Below are positions 45,427-55,229 of a DNA stretch of 64,000 nt, piece by piece. The position numbers and the translations under genes are program-made. Every line of letters begins with the position of its first letter. Position 1 is the first letter of the stretch. The DNA comes from Candidatus Roseilinea sp. (GTDB taxonomy: Bacteria > Chloroflexota > Anaerolineae > J036 > Brachytrichaceae): contig AP024676.1 in the NCBI GenBank assembly GCA_025998955.1, positions 2,790,001 through 2,854,000 on the forward strand, written 5' to 3'. The notes beneath the pieces are model-generated. The model saw only the letters and a list, made by a program, of their open reading frames with translations. It had not been told where the DNA came from and did not search any database.

Positions 45427-45435
45427 CAATTCGCC

Positions 45436-46416
45436 ATGCGCCTGCTCAAAGCGCTGACCCTCCTCCTGGCTGCGAGCAGCGTGGTCGCACTCATCGTCGC
45501 CTCGCGCGCGACGCCGCGCCCGTTGACCGCCATCGCCGCGGTGCAGCCGGCGATGAACTTCGGCTACGTGCGCATCGAGGGCGTGGTGACAGCCCATCCC
45601 GCCTTATCGGAGCAAGACAAATTCCTGTCGTTTCGCGTGTGGGACGCGAGCGGCGAATTGCGCGTCACGGCCTATCGGGCCGTGGTCGAGCGCTTGCTGG
45701 CCGAGCGTCGCATTCCCTTGCCTGGTGATCGCGTCGGCGTCGAAGGCACACTGCGCATCCGCGACGACGAGCCATCGCTCATCCTGAACGCTGCCGAGGG
45801 TCTGACGGTCGAGACGCCGCCTGCTGCGACGATCAACCTCGCTGCGCTGGACGGCACGGCGCTGGGCGAGCGCATACACACTGCCGGTCAGGTGCGCCGC
45901 ATCCGCAGCGCCGGCGATCGGTTGCGCATCCTCTCCGTCCGCGACGGCGATGCGACTGCCGACGTCGTGCTCTCGCTCGATCTGCCGGCGTTCATCGCCG
46001 TGCCGCAGCTCACTTTGGGCGAATGGATCAGCGTCACCGGCGCGGTCGGGGAATACCGTGGCGCGAAACAGGTGCTGGCGGCGCACATCGAGAAAGCGGG
46101 CGCAACGACCACAGCCGGCCACTTCCGACCGATTGCCGAACTCGGCGATCATCTGCTCGGCCGGTGGGTTGGCGTCGAGGGTGTCGTGAGCGACCTCCGG
46201 CCGTTCAAGCAGGGGATGCGCCTGGATGTGACCGACGCATCCGGCGCTTCGATCGTCGTCGTGATGTTCGACTCGGTGTGGCAGATGTTGCCCTTCTCGA
46301 CCACGCTGAGCGTGGACGACCCCGTGCGTGTGGAGGGCGAATTGACCGAGTATCGCGGGCAAATCGAGTTGCTGCCCGAGCTATCGGTGGATGTCAAGCT
46401 GGCCAACACGCCGTGA
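45436..46416 (+). CDS. Secreted protein with three OB-fold repeats (paralogue of the one in the nuo locus)
   Basis: This 326-aa protein has an N-terminal signal anchor (LLKALTLLLAASSVVALIVA) and three OB-fold units: FGYVRIEGVVTAH...FLSFRVWDASGELRVTAY, then ERIHTAGQVRRI...LRILSVRDGDATADVVL, then GRWVGVEGVVSDL...MRLDVTDASGASIVVVMF. The plan matches the protein at 26887-27855, though sequence has drifted. OB-folds bind nucleic acid or oligosaccharide; which applies outside the cell is unknown. It converges on the FecR-like gene, 12 bp away. Confidence 0.75.
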   Translation: MRLLKALTLLLAASSVVALIVASRATPRPLTAIAAVQPAMNFGYVRIEGVVTAHPALSEQDKFLSFRVWDASGELRVTAYRAVVERLLAERRIPLPGDRVGVEGTLRIRDDEPSLILNAAEGLTVETPPAATINLAALDGTALGERIHTAGQVRRIRSAGDRLRILSVRDGDATADVVLSLDLPAFIAVPQLTLGEWISVTGAVGEYRGAKQVLAAHIEKAGATTTAGHFRPIAELGDHLLGRWVGVEGVVSDLRPFKQGMRLDVTDASGASIVVVMFDSVWQMLPFSTTLSVDDPVRVEGELTEYRGQIELLPELSVDVKLANTP

Positions 46417-46428
46417 ATCGCTGCACCC

Positions 46429-47697
46429 TCAATCCGTCAGCAACAGCGCCACTGCGTTGATCTGGGTGCGTACGGCGTGACCTTCGGCGTAGATTTTGAT
46501 GGTCTCGATCGTTTGCACATTGGGTAGATAAGGGAAGAGATTCTCCGATTCCCAACGTACGCGCTGGCCCAACGGCATTTTGACATGCTTGCGCTGTGGG
46601 TTTGTCAGGATGGAATCCGGCAGGATCGGCGCTCCGGGCTGGATCTGCGGTGTGCCGTTGGCATAGAAGCCCTGAATCCACTCGCGCACGCCCTCTTTCG
46701 CGTCGCGCCAGGTGATGGAGACGAAGAGCGGGCATTCGCTGCCCACGCTGGCGCACACCGGCAGCTCCTGGAACAGGATGGCGAAATCCAACACCAGCCG
46801 CAGGTCCCGTCCACCGTCTACCCGCGCGTCGAGCGACTGGACGACGCCGGTGCGTCCCCAACCCAGCTCCTCGCCCATGCGTTCGAGGATCAACGCCCGC
46901 GCTGTGCTTTCCTCAACGATCCTGGCCGTGCCGAGCGGTGCATCTGATGCTGCGGCGAGCGCTTCCACCTGCCAGACCGGCTGCAGCGCCGCTTGGAACC
47001 GGTCGTTGCGGATGAGGTTGCGCGGGGGTGGCAGTACGCCCGCGACGCTTGACGCTGTCACCATGGTGCGCTGGCCAGACGAAAAGTTGAGCGACATTTC
47101 ACCGCTGCGCGTGGCAACTGTGGCAACGCCTTCCACAACGTTCAACTGCAGCGCGTCGTTGGTGTGTTCGATAGAGTACAGGCCGGGCGTGTTGATCAAC
47201 ACGTTGCCGTGATCGCTCGAGATGCGCAGGCTGATCTTGCGATCCGGCGCGTGGGCGGTAACCTGGATTCGGCCACCGGCCAGCCGGAAGGCAAATTCAT
47301 CGCTCAAGGCGCTGGCGCCGAAGCGTGGCAGTCGCGCTCGCTCGACGCGCAGCCGCGCGTTCGGATACAACTGCACGGTCAACAACGGTTGCGGTGGGGA
47401 CGACGCGTTATCTTGCAGCGTAAGTAGGCCGGCAGAATCGGCGCTGAGCGCCACGAGGCTGCCCTCGCCGATGTCGTATCCGTCCAACGACACGACACTT
47501 GGCGGGTCGCGGTCGGTCTGGGTTGGCCGCCATACGCTCATCTGGCCGGCCTGCAGCTTGACGTTGATGCCGGCCTCAACCGTGGCCGTGTTGTAGAAGG
47601 CTAAGGCGGCAGCCGGCACGCCGACGGCCAAGGCACAACATGTAAACAACGACGCAAACAGGACGAGCCACGCCGTTCGTTCAGGAGAACGTTTCAC
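46429..47697 (-). CDS. FecR-domain membrane-anchored protein
   Basis: This 422-aa protein (GTG start) has one N-terminal transmembrane helix (about 9-35), then a FecR-like beta domain with LLTVQLYPNARLRVERARLP and SISSDHGNV-like strands ending ATVATRSGEMSLNFSSGQRT. The C-terminal half (about 220-422), NLIRNDRFQAALQPVWQVEA followed by a beta-rich region, resembles a carbohydrate-binding or jelly-roll domain but cannot be named. FecR domains sense envelope signals for ECF sigma factors; no sigma factor gene adjoins. Repeat arrays and an IS lie upstream. Confidence 0.75.
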   Translation of the reverse strand: MKRSPERTAWLVLFASLFTCCALAVGVPAAALAFYNTATVEAGINVKLQAGQMSVWRPTQTDRDPPSVVSLDGYDIGEGSLVALSADSAGLLTLQDNASSPPQPLLTVQLYPNARLRVERARLPRFGASALSDEFAFRLAGGRIQVTAHAPDRKISLRISSDHGNVLINTPGLYSIEHTNDALQLNVVEGVATVATRSGEMSLNFSSGQRTMVTASSVAGVLPPPRNLIRNDRFQAALQPVWQVEALAAASDAPLGTARIVEESTARALILERMGEELGWGRTGVVQSLDARVDGGRDLRLVLDFAILFQELPVCASVGSECPLFVSITWRDAKEGVREWIQGFYANGTPQIQPGAPILPDSILTNPQRKHVKMPLGQRVRWESENLFPYLPNVQTIETIKIYAEGHAVRTQINAVALLLTD

Positions 47698-47698
47698 G

Positions 47699-47750
47699 GA
47701 AGTCAGCAGTCAGAAGTCAGAAGTCAGAAATCAGAAGTCAGAAGCCAGAC
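47699..47750 (+). repeat. TCAGAAG heptamer array upstream of FecR gene
   Basis: About seven units, GTCAGCAGTCAGAAGTCAGA followed by AGTCAGAAATCAGAAGTCAG, occupy the DNA just before the FecR start. Confidence 0.88.
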
Positions 47751-47781
47751 ATCTGTGTTCGAGAACCAGAAGGTCGAGAGC

Positions 47782-47817
47782 GATTCTCAATTCTCAATTC
47801 TCAATTCTCAATTCTCA
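47782..47817 (+). repeat. TCTCAAT heptamer array, left part, interrupted by an IS
   Basis: About five units of TTCTCAA run up to the left end of the insertion sequence. The array resumes at the right end (48951-49003). Confidence 0.9.
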
Positions 47818-48950
47818 ACTCACGTTACGCAGCCAGTGTGACGGGCTGCAGCTGGCGCAGGGCGTCAAAAGCTGATTGAACGGCGTGCAGATACAAATGC
47901 GATTTCAAGGCAAAATGATTCGACTTGGATTTACGCTTGAGCATCTCGAGCTTGATGAACGCACACAAACTGGCAAAGATGTGATTGGTCTGCGTCGTGA
48001 CCGTGTGGGCAGGCGAGCGTTCGAGCGCGGCATTCTGCTTGAGCGACTTGTGGAAGGGTTCGATCGTCCATCGTTTTTGATAGAGCGAGGTGATCCCATC
48101 GTAGGTGAGCGTGGTGTCGCTGGTGACCAGAAACAATACGCCGGTAGAGCCATCTTTGTTTGTAAAGACTTGCTTGGCCAAAAGCAGCGGGAAGCTCACA
48201 TCTTCCAGATACACTGGCCGCACCGTGTTTGGTTCGATCACGACTTCATCCACACGCACGTAGATGCCGTGCCGCTTGTCGTCCGCGCTGAGTGCCACCT
48301 TGCGATTGGCCTTGAGCGGCATGACAAACTCCTTCTTCAGCTTGTGTTTGACGAAATTCATGTTGTCGGCCGCGGCAAACCACACATCGTTGAGCACGTA
48401 TTTGAAGGGAATCTGGTTGATCACCGCTTGTTGCAGCATCATGCGGTAATACTCATTCTTGGTGATCGGACTTCGGCGCTTGGTCTTGCCACTCTTCTTG
48501 TCCACATACTGCTCGGTCTTGGCGATCAAGCGAAACTCCACTGGCAACGACAGCCCCCGACTGGGCACGTGATACAGCGCCGTCATCAGGTTGATGCCTT
48601 TGATCACCTCGCCGCTGGTGTGATCATAGTGCCAGCACACGATGTCGTTCTCGTCGCTGTAGAGTTTCTCGCTGATCGTGTCGTCCACGATCAGCACCCC
48701 ATCCTCACTTTGAATCTGCCGCACAAATCGCTTGGTCACCTGCCACAGTTCCGCACCTCCCCGCGTCCGGCCGCTCAGCGAGCGCGTGATTTGGTCATGA
48801 CTGACGCTCCCTTCGACCAACTGTTCCAGCCCAGTCGCGGTGGCTTGTCCAAACGTGCACAACAGATAATCGCTATACAAATCGAGCAAGTCTTGTGCCA
48901 TGTCGCCATTTTATGGTCGCGCAGTCAGTTCGCGACTGCGTAACGTGAGT
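47818..48950 (-). mobile_element. Insertion sequence inserted in a TCTCAAT array
   Basis: The element is 1133 bp and carries one transposase gene. Perfect 15-bp terminal inverted repeats are seen: ACTCACGTTACGCAG at 47818-47832 and CTGCGTAACGTGAGT at 48936-48950. A candidate 5-bp duplication, TCTCA, flanks both ends (47813-47817 and 48951-48955), but both copies are also repeat units, so the real size is ambiguous. The family looks IS4-like. Confidence 0.9.
47825..48901 (-). CDS. IS4-superfamily DDE transposase
   Basis: This 358-aa transposase appears intact. Catalytic DDE candidates are the first Asp in GVLIVDDTISEK, the second Asp in VLNDVWFAAADNM, and Glu in QKRWTIEPFHKSLKQNAAL, the YREK-like C-terminal signature of the IS4 superfamily. 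The sequence EKLYSDENDIVCWHYDHTSG is typical of this subgroup. The frame nearly fills the IS, ending just inside the left inverted repeat. It is likely still mobile. Exact subfamily (IS4, IS701 or relatives) is not decided. Confidence 0.9.
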   Translation of the reverse strand: MAQDLLDLYSDYLLCTFGQATATGLEQLVEGSVSHDQITRSLSGRTRGGAELWQVTKRFVRQIQSEDGVLIVDDTISEKLYSDENDIVCWHYDHTSGEVIKGINLMTALYHVPSRGLSLPVEFRLIAKTEQYVDKKSGKTKRRSPITKNEYYRMMLQQAVINQIPFKYVLNDVWFAAADNMNFVKHKLKKEFVMPLKANRKVALSADDKRHGIYVRVDEVVIEPNTVRPVYLEDVSFPLLLAKQVFTNKDGSTGVLFLVTSDTTLTYDGITSLYQKRWTIEPFHKSLKQNAALERSPAHTVTTQTNHIFASLCAFIKLEMLKRKSKSNHFALKSHLYLHAVQSAFDALRQLQPVTLAA

Positions 48951-49001
48951 TCTCAATTCTCAATTCTCAATTCTCAATTCTCAATTCTCAATTTTCAATT
49001 T

Positions 49002-49003
<2 letters not shown>
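48951..49003 (+). repeat. TCTCAAT heptamer array, right part
   Basis: About seven units of TCTCAAT continue the array beyond the IS and run to the stop of accC. Confidence 0.9.
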
Positions 49004-50498
<1,495 letters not shown>

Positions 50499-50544
50499 GG
50501 CGCGCACCAATGTTAACACCGACTGCGCAGGAGAGAACGCAGCG

Positions 50545-50648
50545 CACGCTTTCGCCGGGGATAATCCGAGCCGAAGCAGAACCTAACGGTGTGCTGCATC
50601 GCCAGTCCTTTCAGCCCTGGCGTTTGCACCAGGGCGTCTTCGCGGTTT
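50545..50648 (-). repeat. Dispersed palindromic intergenic repeat, copy C (degenerate, inverted)
   Basis: Read on the minus strand, GCCCTGGTGCAAACGCCAGG matches the GGCGTAAACGCC segment and the ordered GGCTGAA box of copies A and B. Further on, the GCTTCGGCTCGGATTATCCC segment matches the GGGATTTATCCC palindrome region. It is more diverged than A and B. The leuB -10 box starts at its end. Confidence 0.6.
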
Positions 50649-50653
50649 AATAG
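50648..50653 (+). promoter_or_regulatory. -10 box next to leuB start
   Basis: TAATAG ends 7 nt before ATG 50661, with no ribosome binding site between. Confidence 0.4.
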
Positions 50654-50660
50654 GCGTCTC

Positions 50661-51740
50661 ATGAAGCTACGAATCGCTGTCCTCCCAGGCGATGGCATTG
50701 GGCCGGAGGTGTGCGCCGAGGCCGTCGCCGTGCTCCAGGCATTGGGCCTCGACCTAGAGTTGAACACCGCTCTGGTCGGCGGCTGCGCGATTGAGGCGCT
50801 GGGCACAGCGTTGCCCGACGAGGCGTTGAAAATGGCCCAGGACGCCGACGCCGTGCTGTTCGGCGCGGTCGGTATGGCCAAATTCGACAAAGACCCCACC
50901 GCCAAAGTCCGGCCCGAACAGGCCATCCTCGGCCTGCGCAAAGGATTGGGGTTATTCGCCAACCTGCGACCGGTGAAGGCCCACGACGCCTTGCTCGACG
51001 CCTCGACGCTGAAGCCAGAAGTCATCCGCGGCGTGGACCTGATCATCTTGCGCGAGCTGACCGGCGGGACGTATTTTGGCAAGCCACAAGGGCAATCCGG
51101 CGAAGCACCCCACCGCCAAGCCGTGGACACCACCTTCTACACCGAAGCGGAAGTGCGCCGGCTGATGATCATGGCCTTCGAGCTGGCGCGCGGGCGTAGG
51201 AGAAAGGTGACGCAGGCCGACAAGGCCAATGTGATGGCCACCGGCCGGCTATGGCGACAGGTGGCGCACGAGATTCGCGAGGAGTATCCTGATGTCGAGT
51301 ATGAGGACATGTACGCCGATGCCTGCGCCATGCACCTGCTGCGCAATCCGCGCGCTTTCGACATCATCGCCACCGAGAACTTGTTCGGCGACCTCCTCAG
51401 CGACGAGGCTTCGATGCTGACCGGCTCGATGGGCATGCTGCCGAGCGCCTCCCTGGGCGATGCAATGAACCGTCATGGTTACCGGCGCGGCTTGTACGAG
51501 CCAATCCACGGTGCAGCGCATGACATCGCCGGGCGGGGCGTCGCCAACCCACTGGCGATGATCCTGAGCGCGGCCATGATGCTGCGCTGGTCGTTCGGGT
51601 TGCATCGCGAAGCCGAGCGTATCGAACAGGCGGTGGATCGCGCGCTGAGCGACGGCCTGCGCTGCGGCGACATCAAGCAACCCGGCACGACCGTGCTCGG
51701 CACGCGGGAGATGGGGCAGGCCGTGATCGCGCGCTTGTAA
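50661..51740 (+). CDS. leuB: 3-isopropylmalate dehydrogenase
   Basis: ATG 50661 (MKLRIAVLPGDGIGPEV) is chosen; the frame extends to 50589 through repeat DNA. The 359-aa enzyme oxidises and decarboxylates 3-isopropylmalate in leucine synthesis. Motifs are GPE, the Arg-rich LRPVKAHDALLD segment, the RELTGGTYFGKP phosphate-like loop, YTEAEVRRL, DKANVMATGRLWR and ENLFGDLLSDEASMLTGS. The YVDN-like segment reads MYADACAMHL, so the Asp is kept but Asn is lost. No other leu genes adjoin, so it stands alone. Confidence 0.93.
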   Translation: MKLRIAVLPGDGIGPEVCAEAVAVLQALGLDLELNTALVGGCAIEALGTALPDEALKMAQDADAVLFGAVGMAKFDKDPTAKVRPEQAILGLRKGLGLFANLRPVKAHDALLDASTLKPEVIRGVDLIILRELTGGTYFGKPQGQSGEAPHRQAVDTTFYTEAEVRRLMIMAFELARGRRRKVTQADKANVMATGRLWRQVAHEIREEYPDVEYEDMYADACAMHLLRNPRAFDIIATENLFGDLLSDEASMLTGSMGMLPSASLGDAMNRHGYRRGLYEPIHGAAHDIAGRGVANPLAMILSAAMMLRWSFGLHREAERIEQAVDRALSDGLRCGDIKQPGTTVLGTREMGQAVIARL

Positions 51741-51755
51741 TATGCGCCGGCCACG

Positions 51756-51831
51756 CTTGGACAGGCTCGGCCCACGCGACGCATCCTGAGCCTGTCGCAG
51801 GGTGTGCCCGTCGTAGAGCCCGTTGTCCAAG
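51756..51831. repeat. REP-like nested inverted repeat
   Basis: The leuB-DUF4058 gap holds CTTGGACA (51756-51763) paired with TGTCCAAG (51824-51831), and inside it ACAGGCTC (51761-51768) paired with GAGCCTGT (51788-51795). The two stems share three bases and so exclude each other partly. CAGGCTC/GAGCCTG motifs are common in bacterial REP-like elements. It may also act as the leuB terminator, though there is no T-run. Confidence 0.6.
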
Positions 51832-51844
51832 AAGTAGACTGCTC

Positions 51845-51850
51845 TAGAAT
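51845..51850 (+). promoter_or_regulatory. -10 box next to DUF4058 gene start
   Basis: TAGAAT ends 6 nt before ATG 51857; no ribosome binding site is seen. Confidence 0.5.
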
Positions 51851-51856
51851 ACGCGT

Positions 51857-52648
51857 ATGCGCTCGCCGTTTCCAGGCATGGATCCGTATCTGGAGCATCC
51901 GGCGCTGTGGCCCGATGTTCACAATCGCCTAATCGCTGCGATCGCAGACACGCTCGCGCCGCTCGTCGCGCCGCGCTACTACGTCGGCCTGGAGCGGCGC
52001 ACCTACCTGCTCAGCCTCGACGACCTCGTCTTCGTCGGCCGGCCTGATGTGGCGGTGCTCACCGGCTCCGCACGCGTCGCCGAGCCTCAGGCGCCGGCCT
52101 ACGAGGTCGCCACCAGCAGCGTCCCCAGCCCGCTCTGGGTCGAGCTGCCCACCGCGGACGAAGTGAGTGACAACTACCTGGAGATTCGCCTTGCCGACGG
52201 CGGCAAGGTGATCACCGTGCTGGAGCTGCTCTCGCCGGCCAACAAGCTGCACGAGCGTGGCCGGGAACTCTATGAGAACAAACGCAGCGCCATTCTCGGT
52301 TCGCGCACCAATCTGATCGAGATTGACCTGATGCGTGCCGGCGAGCCGATGCCCCTGCGCGGCAGGCCGGTGCGCAGCGCCTACCGCATCCTGATCAGCC
52401 GAAGCTGGCAGCGACCGCGCGCGCAGTTGTATCACTTCAACCTGCGCGAGCCGATTCCGGCGATCACCGTTCCGCTCCAGCGCGGCGAGGACGAGCCGGT
52501 GCTCGACCTGAATGCCGTCTTGCATGACCTGTATGCGCGGGCGCGTTACGACCTGATGCTGGACTATAGCCGGCCACCAGTCCCGCCGCTGAACGATGCC
52601 GACGCTGCCTGGGCGCGCGAGTTGATCGCCGATGCTCAACGTGCGTAG
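51857..52648 (+). CDS. DUF4058 family protein
   Basis: This 263-aa protein starts MRSPFPGMDPYLEHPALW, the diagnostic N-terminus of DUF4058, and has LEIRLADGGKVITVLELLSP with ANKLHERGRELYENKR, which resembles a PD-(D/E)XK nuclease-like core in related families. The function is unknown. It is common in cyanobacteria and Chloroflexota. The last 13 bp overlap the convergent transglycosylase gene. Confidence 0.85.
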   Translation: MRSPFPGMDPYLEHPALWPDVHNRLIAAIADTLAPLVAPRYYVGLERRTYLLSLDDLVFVGRPDVAVLTGSARVAEPQAPAYEVATSSVPSPLWVELPTADEVSDNYLEIRLADGGKVITVLELLSPANKLHERGRELYENKRSAILGSRTNLIEIDLMRAGEPMPLRGRPVRSAYRILISRSWQRPRAQLYHFNLREPIPAITVPLQRGEDEPVLDLNAVLHDLYARARYDLMLDYSRPPVPPLNDADAAWARELIADAQRA

Positions 52649-55119
52649 AGCCGGTGATAGATGGCATAGTTCGCCGCAAGCGCGCGAACGTAGCGCTGCG
52701 TCTCGTCGAAGGTGATCGCCATGAAGAAGACATCCGGGTCACCACCGCTGCGCTCCTTCCAGCGCAGAGCGTTGCCCGGCCCGCCGTTGTAGGCGGCGAT
52801 GGCTGCATACAGGTCGCCGTTGAAGAAGCCACGTTGTTTAGCCAGGTAGTGGCTGCCGAAGCGCACGCTCACATACGGCTTCTGCAAGTCGGCAGTGGTG
52901 TAGTTCGGCGGCCAATTGAGGTCGTTGTAGATCTCGCGGCCGGTGCTGGGGATGACCTGCATCAAGCCGTTTGCCGCCGCGCTGGACACCGCAAACGGCT
53001 CGAACAAGCTCTCCTGACGGATGAGCGAGAAGAGCAGCAGCGGATCCAGGCCGAATTCCTGCGCGTGCCGCTGCACGAGATCGGCGTAGTAGGTGGGATA
53101 GAGCAGCTTGGCGATGAAAATCGGTAGTGCCGACGGCGTTTTACCCGGCGACAACCGCATCAGCGTATCGGCTGCGCCGATGGACGAGCGATACAGCCCG
53201 ATGTCGCGGAAGAACAGCGCGAGCTGATACTGGGCCAGCGCATCGCGCGCGAACGCGGCGCGCAGCCCCTCGAACTCCTCGCGCGCTTCCAGCTTGAAGC
53301 CCAACCGCCACAGCTCGCTGCCGCGGATGAAGCGCGCATCGTTGCGAATGTCCTCGCGCACGTCGCGCACGTTGGCCGAGGCCTCCAGCCCCAGCCAACC
53401 GCGCAACCATGCCTCCGCTTCCTCTTGCTCTGCCTCATCTGCTCGACTGCTGAATGATGGAAACGGCGCGGAGAGCGGCGGCCCGTTCGGATCATTCGCC
53501 AGTTCCGTGGCGCGCGCGCCTTCGTAGGCGTCGGGCGCTTGTTGCGCCAAAGCCTGCCAGGTTTCGATGCCGCCGGCTAGGTCGCCCAGCGCGAGCTGCG
53601 CCTTGCCCATCCACAGACGGGCAAGTAGCGCTTGCGGCGACCGGTCATACTTGCTCAGGAGGATCTGCGTAGTCGTCATGGCCTCGGCGTATCGCCCCAG
53701 GCGATAGTGCAGCGCCACGGCGCGCGCCAGCGCCTCCGGCCCACGCTCGGCGTCGAGTTGCAGCGCCTCGGCGGCTTCGTAGGCGCGCGTCGCTTCGGCG
53801 ACCAGCGCGTTGTTGCGGGCGAACGCCTGCGCCACGTCGAACAGCACACTTGCGCCGATCTGCCCACGCGGGGCGTTGGCGATCAACCGCTCGAAGGTCG
53901 CGCGCGCGTTTGCTGCGTCGCCGGCGTTCGCGTAGATCTTGGCTTTCTCGCCCAGCGCGACGGCAGTCGCCGGCGAGCCGGCCGGATTGCTGGCGATGGT
54001 CTGGTCGAGGTTGCGGAAGGCATCGGCGACGCTGCCGAGCTTGAGGTAGTTCAGCGCCGCCCAGTAACGCACGTCGTTGGCGCGGTCGGGGTAGAGGACG
54101 ATCGCTCGGCGGAACGCCTCGCGCGCGGCCACGTGCGACCCGTTGTGATAGCCGATGATGCCGCGCTGCAGCTCGTCCACCGGCCGGCCGGCGTTGATGA
54201 GCGCCTGCAACGCCTGGAAGGCCTGAGGCGTCTTCGGATGGTTGGCCATCAGCTCGTTCATTCGCCGGTAGGCTGCCTCGGTTTGGCCGGCCGCCCGCAG
54301 CGCCTGCGCCAGTTCCCATAGGATGCGCGCGCGATAGGCCGGCAGTTGCGCGCGGCCAAGGATGATTTCGTATTGCGCGATGGCTGCTGGATAGTCGCCG
54401 GCGAGCTGGTTGGCCAGCGCCAACTTCTCGCGGCGGGCAAATTCCTGCGCTGCACTCGGCGCGGTGTCTAGGCCGGCGCGATAGTGGGCGATGGCTTCTG
54501 CCGGCCGGCGCGCGTCCAAGTGCGCATCGCCCAGCCACACATGCAGCCAGGGCGAGATGACGGCGCCGGCGGCCAGCGCTGCGGAATATTGCGCCGAGGC
54601 ATTGATGGCGTCGCCGGATAGGGCGTAGGCGCGCCCAAGCAGGGCACGCGCGCCGGGTAACTCTGCGCTCGAGTCTCCGCCGCCGGCGCCGAAATCGGCG
54701 ACGACCGATGACAGCGTGGCGACCGCAGCGTTGACCTCGCCGGCGTCCATCTGCCAGCGCCCGATGTTCAGGCGCATGCGCAGCGCTGTCGCGCTTGTCT
54801 CGTCCCCGAGCGCCGCGACGACCTGCCGGCCCAACTCTACGGCGCGGACGTAATCACCGATGAAAGCGGCGTAGTGGGCGCTTTCGGTGAGCGCAGCGAC
54901 GTCGGGCGTCGGCTCCGGCGTGGGCGAAGGGGCCGGCGTCGGCATTGCAGTTGCTAGAGGCGTTCGCGTCGCGTAGATCGTCGGCTGCACCGGCGCGGCG
55001 GCTGCGCGCGCTGGCGGTTGGGCCGGCGAATCAACGGCACAGGCCGTGCAAACAAGCGAGACAAGGAAGACGGTGACAAGAGCGAAGCCGCGCTGCCAGG
55101 CATGCAATCCAAGCGGCAT
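52636..55119 (-). CDS. TPR-repeat soluble lytic transglycosylase, predicted lipoprotein
   Basis: This 827-aa protein begins with a signal peptide ending in a cysteine that could be lipidated (ALVTVFLVSLVCTACAVD), then a Pro/Thr-rich linker and about 600 residues of TPR-like helical repeats. A C-terminal SLT domain (about 690-827) has the catalytic Glu in LIRQESLFEPFAVS, ANGLMQVIPSTG and AIAAYNGGPGNALRW. It cleaves peptidoglycan glycan strands to 1,6-anhydro products. This is the Slt70-type arrangement but longer. A TAGACT lies 9 nt before the ATG. Confidence 0.92.
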   Translation of the reverse strand: MPLGLHAWQRGFALVTVFLVSLVCTACAVDSPAQPPARAAAAPVQPTIYATRTPLATAMPTPAPSPTPEPTPDVAALTESAHYAAFIGDYVRAVELGRQVVAALGDETSATALRMRLNIGRWQMDAGEVNAAVATLSSVVADFGAGGGDSSAELPGARALLGRAYALSGDAINASAQYSAALAAGAVISPWLHVWLGDAHLDARRPAEAIAHYRAGLDTAPSAAQEFARREKLALANQLAGDYPAAIAQYEIILGRAQLPAYRARILWELAQALRAAGQTEAAYRRMNELMANHPKTPQAFQALQALINAGRPVDELQRGIIGYHNGSHVAAREAFRRAIVLYPDRANDVRYWAALNYLKLGSVADAFRNLDQTIASNPAGSPATAVALGEKAKIYANAGDAANARATFERLIANAPRGQIGASVLFDVAQAFARNNALVAEATRAYEAAEALQLDAERGPEALARAVALHYRLGRYAEAMTTTQILLSKYDRSPQALLARLWMGKAQLALGDLAGGIETWQALAQQAPDAYEGARATELANDPNGPPLSAPFPSFSSRADEAEQEEAEAWLRGWLGLEASANVRDVREDIRNDARFIRGSELWRLGFKLEAREEFEGLRAAFARDALAQYQLALFFRDIGLYRSSIGAADTLMRLSPGKTPSALPIFIAKLLYPTYYADLVQRHAQEFGLDPLLLFSLIRQESLFEPFAVSSAAANGLMQVIPSTGREIYNDLNWPPNYTTADLQKPYVSVRFGSHYLAKQRGFFNGDLYAAIAAYNGGPGNALRWKERSGGDPDVFFMAITFDETQRYVRALAANYAIYHRLYAR

Positions 55120-55229
55120 GTGATGGGCAGTCTAACACGCACGCGCGCGCCGCTTGCTCGACGATTGCCCATCTTCCAATGAAGCGCGGGGAATCGCCTG
55201 CAAGCGATTCCCCACTTGGTACTGACCCG

